35,070 bases of DNA from DATFKA01 sp042095835 (GTDB taxonomy: Bacteria; Bacteroidota; Bacteroidia; Chitinophagales; Saprospiraceae): positions 1 through 35,070 of the forward strand of contig JBELML010000062.1 of assembly GCA_042095835.1 (NCBI GenBank). The letters run 5' to 3'. The notes beneath the pieces were generated by a model. That model saw only the letters and a program-made list of their open reading frames with translations, had not been told where the DNA came from and made no database searches. Made by a program: the position numbers and the translations under genes. Positions 8,893-15,381 of this stretch are shown piece after piece (positions within the stretch are counted from its first letter, which is position 1; the number at the start of each line of letters is the position of its first letter).

Positions 8893-8968
8893 TGTTGTAA
8901 TGAAGTGATTTAAGTCTAACTCAACTAGTTACAGTCCACATAGCCAAAGTAGTTTTACCATTACAACA
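8893..8968. repeat. 10-bp inverted repeat TGTTGTAATG/CATTACAACA in the icmF leader
   Basis: TGTTGTAATG (8893-8902) is perfectly complementary to CATTACAACA (8959-8968), separated by 56 nt in the 115-bp gap before icmF. The right arm is part of CATTACAACATT (8959-8970), a 12-mer also found just before the carboxyltransferase and dihydrolipoyl dehydrogenase start codons. It could be a paired operator, a long-loop RNA structure or the remains of octamer repeats. Confidence 0.4.
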
Positions 8969-8993
8969 TTATATCAACACAATATTACTTTAA

Positions 8994-11900
8994 ATGCAGC
9001 CCTACCAAGCCAAAAATAAAATCCGAATTTTAACCGCAGGTAGTCTTTTCGACGGCCATGATGCGGCTATTAATATTATGCGTAGAGTGATCCAACGCTC
9101 TGGGGCAGAAGTCATCCATCTAGGCCATAACAGACCCGTTCACGAAATTGTGGATGCCGCTATCCAGGAAGATGTACAAGGTATTGCCATTACTTCTTAT
9201 CAAGGAGGGCATAACGAGTTTTTTAAATACATCTATGATCTCCTCCAAGAAAAAGAGGCTGGACATATCAAGATTTTTGGTGGCGGTGGCGGTACCATTT
9301 TGCCATCAGAAATAGAGGATTTACAAGCCTATGGTATCACTAGGATTTATTCTCCGGATGATGGACGAGCGATGGGACTACAGGGTATGATTAATGATCT
9401 ATTGGAGCAATGTGATTATCCCACAGGTGTGCATTTCAATGGAGAACTAAAACAAATTCCGTCTGGAGAGCCACGAGCAATTGCAAAGGCCATTTCAGCG
9501 GCGGAGAATTATCGAGAGGAAAATCAAGGATGGCTGCAAGAAGTGTTGCAAAAAGTAGGCACTAAGAAAGTTCCAGTCCTAGGGATTACGGGTACTGGAG
9601 GGGCTGGGAAGTCAAGCTTGGTTGATGAATTAATCCTCCGCTTACTAAAGCAGTTTCCGAAGAAGAAAATCGGAGTGATTTCGGTAGATCCTTCAAAGCG
9701 TAAAACAGGGGGCGCATTATTGGGTGATCGTATTCGCATGAATGCCATTTCGAGTGATCGGGTCTTTATGCGCTCGCTCGCCACGCGACAGTACAACTTA
9801 GCCCTTTCCAAAGATATTGATTCAGCCATTGCGATCTATCAGTATGCCAACTTTGATTTAATTATTCTAGAGACTTCTGGTATTGGTCAATCTGATAGTG
9901 AAATAGTAGATCATGCAGACTTTTCTGTTTATGTAATGACGCCTGAATTTGGTGCAGCTTCTCAACTAGAGAAAATCGATATGCTCGATTTTGCGGATAT
10001 GGTGGTTTTAAATAAGTTTGATAAAAGAGGGGCGCTAGATGCCCTGAGGTCGGTCAAAAAACAATACCAGCGCAACCATAATCTTTGGGAGGAAGCCATC
10101 GACAATATGCCTGTTTATGGTACCATTGCTTCTCAATTTAATGATCCGGGCGTAAATAGAGTTTTTAATGCTTTAGCTAAAAAATTATTTCCAGATACTA
10201 GCTTCCCCGACTTAGCCGAAGGAGATAGTGTAAAGCAGTATATTATTCCACCGAATCGAGTCCGGTATTTGTCAGAAATAAAGGAAACCATTGATCGTTA
10301 TGATCAAGAAACAGGAGAACAGGTCAAAATAGCCAGAAAGCTTTTTAGTATCCAGGAGGTCTTATCTCTGCTAGATAAAGAAGGTTTAAAAAGTGAATTG
10401 ATTCTCATTCAAAAGCAACTGGAACAAGAGCTAAGTGCTGATAATAAGGTCGTTTTGGAGGGTTGGGCGGCCAAGCTAGAGGCTTATAGTGCTGAGCAAT
10501 TTGTATACGAGGTACGAGGGAAAGCATTCAAAGTAGACAATTATTCTACCTCGCTTTCTCAAAATAAAATTCCTAAGATTGTTTTACCTAAATATAAAGA
10601 TTGGGGAGAAATCTTAAGATGGGCCAAACAGGAAAATGTACCAGGGGAGTTTCCATATACGGCAGGTGTTTTTCCTTTTAAGCGCAAAGGAGAAGACCCT
10701 ACAAGAATGTTTGCCGGAGAAGGCGGTCCCGAACGCACCAATAAGCGTTTTCATTATTTGTCCCAGGGGATGCCCGCCAAAAGATTATCAACAGCTTTTG
10801 ACTCCGTGACTCTTTATGGCAATGATCCAGGTTATAGGCCCGATATTTATGGGAAGGTGGGTAACTCAGGCGTGAATGTGAGTTCCTTAAATGATGCCAA
10901 GAAGTTATACTCAGGTTTTGATCTATGTAATCCGAAGACCTCCGTTTCGATGACCATCAATGGTCCAGCGGCTACGATTTGTGCCTTTTTTATGAATGCG
11001 GCTATTGATCAGCAATGCGAACTATACATCAAGGCCAATGACCTAGAACATGTGGTCGAAGCAAAGTTTAAGGAGGTTTATGATGATAAAAATCTACCAA
11101 GGCCACAATACAATGACGATCTTCCAGCCGGCAATGATGGTTTAGGACTGTTCCTTTTAGGGCTTACTGGAGATCAGGTTTTGGAGCCTGCTATTTATGA
11201 AGAAATAAAAGCCAAGGCTTTAAAAGCCGTTAGAGGAACGGTACAAGCTGATATCCTGAAAGAAGACCAAGCCCAAAATACCTGTATCTTCTCCACTGAA
11301 TTTAGCCTCAAGTTAATGGGCGATGTGCAGCAGTATTTTATTGACCACCAAGTCCGAAATTTTTATTCCGTATCCATTTCAGGATATCATATTGCAGAAG
11401 CAGGAGCCAATCCTATTACTCAATTAGCTTTTACCCTTTCGAATGGATTCACCTTTGTAGAATATTACCTTTCTCGTGGGATGGATATCGATGCCTTTGC
11501 ACCTAATTTATCCTTTTTCTTCTCTAATGGTGTTGATCCAGAGTATGCCGTCATAGGGCGAGTAGCCAGGAGGATTTGGTCAAAGGCCATGAAATTCAAG
11601 TATGGGGCTAATGAAAGATCACAAAAGCTCAAATACCATATCCAGACTTCGGGCCGCTCTTTACATGCTCAGGAAATCGATTTTAATGATATCCGCACTA
11701 CCTTACAAGCTTTGTATGCTATCTACGACAACTGTAACTCCTTACACACCAATGCCTACGATGAGGCGATCACTACGCCTACGGAGGAGAGTGTAAGAAG
11801 AGCGGTAGCCATCCAAATGATTATCAATCATGAGCTTGGTCTAACCAAAAATGAAAATCCATTACAAGGGGCATTTATCATCGAAGAGCTTACAGATCTG

Positions 11901-12332
11901 GTAGAGGAAGCAGTGCTGTTGGAGTTTGATCGAATTACAGAAAGGGGAGGTGTGCTAGGAGCTATGGAGACGATGTATCAAAGAGGTAAAATCCAGGAAG
12001 AAAGCTTATATTATGAGACTTTGAAACACACCGGGGAGTTTCCCATTATTGGTGTTAATACCTTTTTGTCTAGTGATGGGTCGCCTACTATTCAACCCAA
12101 AGAAGTTATTCGAGCAAATGAAGAAGAGAAAGTGCTCCAAATCAAAAACTTAGAGGCTCTACAGCAAAGAGGTGGTGAAAAGGCTACCCAATTGTTACAA
12201 CAACTGCAAAAGGCTGCGCTCCGAAATGACAACCTCTTTGAACAGTTGATGGAAGCTGCCAAGTACTGTTCCCTAGGACAGATTACAGAAGCTTTATTTG
12301 CAGTAGGTGGACAGTATCGAAGAAGCATGTAG
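8994..12332 (+). CDS. icmF: Fused isobutyryl-CoA mutase (B12 domain, G-protein chaperone, mutase)
   Basis: This 1112-residue protein has the IcmF domain order. A cobalamin-binding domain comes first (D20-G-H22 in LFDGHDAAINIMRRV). A MeaB-like GTPase follows, with Walker A GTGGAGKSS at residues 200-208 and VVLNKFDKRG as the NKxD-type guanine motif. A linker and the mutase TIM barrel complete the chain. In the barrel the specificity residues that are Tyr and Arg in methylmalonyl-CoA mutase are F573 (TRMFAGEG) and Q761 (AQNTCIF), the isobutyryl-CoA mutase signature. The catalytic H799 (SGYHIAEAG) is present. It interconverts isobutyryl-CoA and n-butyryl-CoA, and the G-domain gates cofactor loading. 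It ends the acyl-CoA series. Its last 29 codons are repeated in altered form 237 bp downstream. Confidence 0.95.
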   Translation: MQPYQAKNKIRILTAGSLFDGHDAAINIMRRVIQRSGAEVIHLGHNRPVHEIVDAAIQEDVQGIAITSYQGGHNEFFKYIYDLLQEKEAGHIKIFGGGGGTILPSEIEDLQAYGITRIYSPDDGRAMGLQGMINDLLEQCDYPTGVHFNGELKQIPSGEPRAIAKAISAAENYREENQGWLQEVLQKVGTKKVPVLGITGTGGAGKSSLVDELILRLLKQFPKKKIGVISVDPSKRKTGGALLGDRIRMNAISSDRVFMRSLATRQYNLALSKDIDSAIAIYQYANFDLIILETSGIGQSDSEIVDHADFSVYVMTPEFGAASQLEKIDMLDFADMVVLNKFDKRGALDALRSVKKQYQRNHNLWEEAIDNMPVYGTIASQFNDPGVNRVFNALAKKLFPDTSFPDLAEGDSVKQYIIPPNRVRYLSEIKETIDRYDQETGEQVKIARKLFSIQEVLSLLDKEGLKSELILIQKQLEQELSADNKVVLEGWAAKLEAYSAEQFVYEVRGKAFKVDNYSTSLSQNKIPKIVLPKYKDWGEILRWAKQENVPGEFPYTAGVFPFKRKGEDPTRMFAGEGGPERTNKRFHYLSQGMPAKRLSTAFDSVTLYGNDPGYRPDIYGKVGNSGVNVSSLNDAKKLYSGFDLCNPKTSVSMTINGPAATICAFFMNAAIDQQCELYIKANDLEHVVEAKFKEVYDDKNLPRPQYNDDLPAGNDGLGLFLLGLTGDQVLEPAIYEEIKAKALKAVRGTVQADILKEDQAQNTCIFSTEFSLKLMGDVQQYFIDHQVRNFYSVSISGYHIAEAGANPITQLAFTLSNGFTFVEYYLSRGMDIDAFAPNLSFFFSNGVDPEYAVIGRVARRIWSKAMKFKYGANERSQKLKYHIQTSGRSLHAQEIDFNDIRTTLQALYAIYDNCNSLHTNAYDEAITTPTEESVRRAVAIQMIINHELGLTKNENPLQGAFIIEELTDLVEEAVLLEFDRITERGGVLGAMETMYQRGKIQEESLYYETLKHTGEFPIIGVNTFLSSDGSPTIQPKEVIRANEEEKVLQIKNLEALQQRGGEKATQLLQQLQKAALRNDNLFEQLMEAAKYCSLGQITEALFAVGGQYRRSM

Positions 12333-12445
12333 TCACGGATTTAAAAGGATTAAGCGGATTACACAGATTAAAAAGAATCCATCCGTGCAATCCGTGTAAT
12401 CCGCCAAAATCCGTGATCCTAACCGTGAATTCATCTTTTTTGCGA
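12239..12445 (+). repeat. 237-bp-period duplication, copy 1 (icmF 3' end plus palindrome)
   Basis: This segment contains the last 30 codons of icmF including the stop, then a palindromic element. It recurs at 12476-12683 at an offset of 237 bp, anchored by the stop codons at 12330 and 12567. The roughly 110 bp after the stop differ from copy 2 by one substitution and one inserted T. Confidence 0.9.
12333..12416. repeat. 84-bp imperfect palindrome, copy 1
   Basis: The left arm (12333-12369) starts TCACGGATTT and contains GCGGATTACACAGATT. The right arm (12389-12416) is AATCCGTGTAATCC followed by GCCAAAATCCGTGA. The arms pair as TCACGGATTT/AAATCCGTGA and GCGGATTACACaGATT/AATCcGTGTAATCCGC, leaving an unpaired insertion in the left arm and a loop of about 19 nt. 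It begins directly after the icmF stop codon and might double as its transcription terminator. Confidence 0.8.
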
Positions 12446-12479
12446 ACTATAAGACTTAGGGTGAATTCTCTTCTTTAAC

Positions 12480-12569
12480 CAGTTGGTAGAAGCTGCCAAG
12501 TACTGTTCCTTAGGACAGATCGCAGAAGCTATATTTGCAGTAGATGGACAGTATCGAAGAATCATGTAG
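12480..12569 (+). pseudogene. Duplicated icmF C-terminal fragment
   Basis: Read in frame, this gives QLVEAAKYCSLGQIAEA then IFAVDGQYRRIM and a stop, against QLMEAAKYCSLGQITEA then LFAVGGQYRRSM at the true end of IcmF. Five of 29 residues differ and the reading frame is intact, but no start codon or upstream mutase sequence is attached, so it cannot be a working gene. It could be a diverged relic or a tail from a different icmF allele. Confidence 0.8.
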
Positions 12570-12653
12570 TCACGGATTTAAAAGGATTAAGCGGATTACA
12601 CAGATTAAAAAGAATCCATCCGTGCAATCCGTGTAATCCGCCAAAATCCGTGA
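12570..12653. repeat. 84-bp imperfect palindrome, copy 2
   Basis: Same arms and spacing as the element at 12333-12416, again starting directly after an icmF-type stop codon. It ends about 115 bp before the GxxExxY-family gene. Confidence 0.8.
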
Positions 12654-12768
12654 TCCTAACCGTGAACTCATCTTTTTTTGCAAATTAAACGACGAAGTTT
12701 TAATTCCCTTCTTTGATTTAAAAGGGATAGGCTATTATTGCGCGAGCACCCTATAAATAAGTTTGTTT

Positions 12769-13146
12769 ATGTCTAAGTTGATGCATGAATCCATCACTAA
12801 AGAGATTCTTGGTGCTGCCTTTTCTGTCCATACTTTTTTGGGTAATGGTTTTCCTGAAGTGATTTACCAAAGAGCATTGTACCATGAGCTTCAAGATCGG
12901 GAATTGCTTTTTGGCAGGGAAGTGTCGATGCCTATATTTTATAAAAACCTGCCAAAACCTATTGGCTATCGACGCGCTGACTTTGTCGTTGAGGACAAAG
13001 TAATTGTAGAGTTGAAGGCCCGAAAAGCCTTAGAAGATACCCATGTCGCTCAGGTTTTAAACTACCTGAAGGCCTATAAAATGAGAGTAGGACTTTTGAT
13101 TAATTTTGGAACTGTATCCTTGGAGTATAAGAGGTTAGTTAGATAG
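12769..13146 (+). CDS. GxxExxY family protein (possible PD-(D/E)xK nuclease-like fold)
   Basis: This 125-residue protein shows the family's defining motif as G-F-P-E-V-I-Y in LGNGFPEVIYQRAL, preceded by ESITKEILGAAFSVHTFLG. A later YRRADFVVEDKVIVELKA stretch gives a D-x(n)-E-x-K pattern like the active site of PD-(D/E)xK nucleases, followed by HVAQVLNYLKAYKMRVGLLINFG. The family is widespread, about 125-130 residues long and of unproven function. The ATG at 12769 is chosen over a TTG two codons earlier. A weak promoter-like pair, TTTG (12712-12715) and TATTATTG (12733-12740), lies upstream with a rather short 17-bp spacer. The 3' end overlaps the converging VWA gene by 12 bp. It directly follows the duplicated palindromes, which may form a mobile or co-spreading unit with it (inference). 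Confidence 0.85.
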   Translation: MSKLMHESITKEILGAAFSVHTFLGNGFPEVIYQRALYHELQDRELLFGREVSMPIFYKNLPKPIGYRRADFVVEDKVIVELKARKALEDTHVAQVLNYLKAYKMRVGLLINFGTVSLEYKRLVR

Positions 13147-14772
13147 ATTACTGAAAGTAGGGAGGACCTCTTGATTCAAATCGCGAATAATTCCCTTCTT
13201 TTTGGGATCATAAAGCCAATTGTTATCGAAATATTCAAGAATCATTGTACTTGGGTCATCGCTGAGTGTAAGGCTATGGAACTGTGCGCCTTTGTTTTGT
13301 TGAAAAAAGCGCACATCCTTTAAAACCTCCTTATTGACGCGATACATGATGAAGTCTGAAATGACCAAAACATCTGCATCTTCATAATCATTGGTCTTTA
13401 ATTGTCTTAAGGCTTCGTATAGAGGAAGAGAGATGTCGGTACCACCATAAAACGACATTTGCAGGAATTTGGCTAACTCATCTACCGAATTGGCAATGTT
13501 GTATAGGTCGAGGGTTTTAATACCAATTGAAAAATTGATTAAATAAGCCCGCCTATTTTCTTTGATGGCCATTTTTAATATGGCGAGGCAGAGGACTTTG
13601 GCGATCTGTTCTGGTCGACCAGTCATAGATTCGCTGGTATCTACACAAACGATAAATGGACCTTTTTCTTTCTGTTTGACTTTTTGATGTACTTCAGTGC
13701 TGTGGTGTTCGCTTTTTACTAATCGTCGGTCTTCGTATCTGAAGGTGAGTAGATTCTTCTCTGCAAATCGTTGCAAAAAGAGGTTTTCGGTAGCTTCGTT
13801 ACTTAAAAGGCCCGCTTCAGAGCTAAGTAGATTGTTGAGGTCATCACTTTCGTGGATGCCTACGATTTCGGCTTTGGAGAATTCGTCTGTAATCCACTCT
13901 TGCCTGATGATTGTTTTCTCAAAAGTTTCTTCCTCCATTTCTATTTCTGCTTCTCGTAGTCGGCCGAGTAGGTCGGCCAATTCTTGCACGGATTGTTCAT
14001 CTTGCAGCAGCTCATCATACTGCTGGATAATGTCAAAAGAGGTGTTCTGCCAGAGACTGCGAGACATATCCCAACCAAGATAATCGGAAAATGGAGTAAC
14101 GATCTCTATCAATTGAGTGTACTCACTAACTTTAGCTTCCATTAGCTCCAAATAGTCCTCTCGTTCTTTTTCCAATTTTTCGAGCTGGTAGGCCAGGATT
14201 TTGGCATTTAAAAGGGCATCCCACTGTGCCAGTAAATCGGTAAGGACCAACTCCATTCTTTCCTGGTCTTTAGGAGCTATTTGTGATAATGGTTTACTAC
14301 CAATCAGCGCTGCAAAGGTGGCTTGGTAAAAGGCGGTATCAAGTTGGTCTTTTGCATAGGTTGTTTTGAGATATTCGGTAAGTACAGCCCAGCGCTCTAC
14401 GAATAGATGTTTAGGAGTAATTGACCACATCTCTATCCGTTTAACTTCATCTTCGTAGGGGTTCTGGCTACGTACTTTATCATAAGTTTTGCGAATCCAA
14501 TACAAGGTATCTAAGATCAGTTGCTGGCTGATGCGCTCATTAGTTTGTAGGATAGGCATGAGCTTATGAATATTAAAAAGCCGATCTAAGGCATTTTTAA
14601 AATATTGAAAATATTGATCCTTGAGTTCTTCTGGAACTGAAAAATCGGCATGTCCCAAGAGATTTTGAAGATATTGCACAAGATATTTACGGGTCTGGCG
14701 ATCCAATAATTGACCAAACTCAATAAATCTTTGATATTCCTGATCTAGCTTTTCTTGTAAACCTTTTTGCAT
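13135..14772 (-). CDS. VWA domain protein, ViaA-like
   Basis: This 545-residue protein has a long helical N-terminal region (about 1-350, with coiled-coil-prone stretches such as LAYQLEKLEKEREDYLELMEA) and a C-terminal von Willebrand factor A domain. The domain shows the metal-ion-dependent adhesion site residues: the DTSES motif at residues 378-382, GGTD in MSFYGGTDISLPL, and VISDF. The layout matches ViaA, the partner of the MoxR-type ATPase RavA. No MoxR/RavA ATPase gene is in the window, which is unusual because the two are normally adjacent. The partner may be elsewhere in the genome. Its 3' end overlaps the GxxExxY gene by 12 bp. Family is well supported and cellular role is uncertain. 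Confidence 0.8.
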   Translation of the reverse strand: MQKGLQEKLDQEYQRFIEFGQLLDRQTRKYLVQYLQNLLGHADFSVPEELKDQYFQYFKNALDRLFNIHKLMPILQTNERISQQLILDTLYWIRKTYDKVRSQNPYEDEVKRIEMWSITPKHLFVERWAVLTEYLKTTYAKDQLDTAFYQATFAALIGSKPLSQIAPKDQERMELVLTDLLAQWDALLNAKILAYQLEKLEKEREDYLELMEAKVSEYTQLIEIVTPFSDYLGWDMSRSLWQNTSFDIIQQYDELLQDEQSVQELADLLGRLREAEIEMEEETFEKTIIRQEWITDEFSKAEIVGIHESDDLNNLLSSEAGLLSNEATENLFLQRFAEKNLLTFRYEDRRLVKSEHHSTEVHQKVKQKEKGPFIVCVDTSESMTGRPEQIAKVLCLAILKMAIKENRRAYLINFSIGIKTLDLYNIANSVDELAKFLQMSFYGGTDISLPLYEALRQLKTNDYEDADVLVISDFIMYRVNKEVLKDVRFFQQNKGAQFHSLTLSDDPSTMILEYFDNNWLYDPKKKGIIRDLNQEVLPTFSNLSN

Positions 14773-14833
14773 ATCTACAAAACCCCGTAGTTTAGACTAT
14801 GTTTTGGTTTTGACTTAAATTTAATCTTACGCA

Positions 14834-15325
14834 ATGAGAAACCTTTATATTTTTCTTTTTATACTATTCCTTTCTTGTGAACCTTCTTCCCCAAAGAGTG
14901 GGATGAGGACGGATGCCTTTCCTATCGCTACTATTCAAAATGTTTTGCCTGAATCGATGGTGATGCGAGAAAACCTCCTGGAAGAAAGAGGAACTGTGGG
15001 GCTAGATAGTACCGCTTTAGTCCAGTTGAAAATGTATAAAAATGGAGGGGATTTTGCTCAGTTTTTTCCTTTAGGCAAAATGCTTAGTAGTGATCAAAGC
15101 GCCTACCTTTTGGTTTTAGAAGAACAGCCTAATTATGCTCAAGCTAAGCTTTTGGGCTTCGATCCAACTGGCCAATTAAAAGAGGAGAAATCCGTTTTTC
15201 TTGAGCGACCTCATGGCCTTTTACGTGTTCACGCCTATCGCAAAGCAGACACTTTGAAAATATTTGAAAACGGTATTTTAAGGCAATTATATTTACTTGT
15301 AGACGGATTATTTCAACCACAATAG
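14834..15325 (+). CDS. Putative lipoprotein of unknown function
   Basis: A 163-residue protein starting MRNLYIFLFILFLSCEPSS: a short hydrophobic signal followed by a lipobox ending at C15, so it should be lipid-anchored in the envelope. The remaining 150 residues show no motif I recognise. A segment around residues 85-125 has alternating hydrophobic residues suggestive of beta strands. It is divergent from the VWA gene, separated by about 60 bp that must hold both promoters, and converges on the S8 protease gene across a strong hairpin. Confidence 0.75.
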   Translation: MRNLYIFLFILFLSCEPSSPKSGMRTDAFPIATIQNVLPESMVMRENLLEERGTVGLDSTALVQLKMYKNGGDFAQFFPLGKMLSSDQSAYLLVLEEQPNYAQAKLLGFDPTGQLKEEKSVFLERPHGLLRVHAYRKADTLKIFENGILRQLYLLVDGLFQPQ

Positions 15326-15375
15326 GCACAGTAGGATACATCGTAGTTATGTTTTCCTATGTCCCTATTGTGGTT
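15315..15375. terminator. Bidirectional terminator hairpin between lipoprotein and S8 peptidase genes
   Basis: AACCACAATAGG (15315-15326) pairs perfectly with CCTATTGTGGTT (15364-15375). The inner segments ACAgTAGGA and TCCTATGT extend the stem with a bulge. The left arm overlaps the stop codon of the lipoprotein gene, and the right arm ends 6 bp from the protease stop codon. Its placement between converging genes supports termination in both directions. Confidence 0.75.
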
Positions 15376-15381
15376 GTTCAA

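Larger units (their letters stand above)
12476..12683 (+). repeat. 237-bp-period duplication, copy 2
   Basis: This is the second copy of the icmF tail plus palindrome. The palindrome part is nearly identical to copy 1, while the coding-derived part has about eight substitutions in 90 bp. Between the copies (about 12446-12475) lies a short unrelated stretch. Confidence 0.9.

Noticed and set aside
8879..8993. Cobalamin riboswitch upstream of icmF
   Set aside because: Sought because the enzyme uses B12, but the 115-bp leader is too short and lacks a B12-box-like segment (GCCACTG type).
12333..12653. Palindromes as terminal inverted repeats of an insertion sequence
   Set aside because: No transposase lies between or beside them, and the two copies are direct duplicates, each palindromic in itself. 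They are a repeat rather than IS ends.
13697..14083. 128-codon plus-strand frame opposite the ViaA-like gene
   Set aside because: Serine- and arginine-rich translation without recognisable domain, fully inside a coding gene on the other strand.
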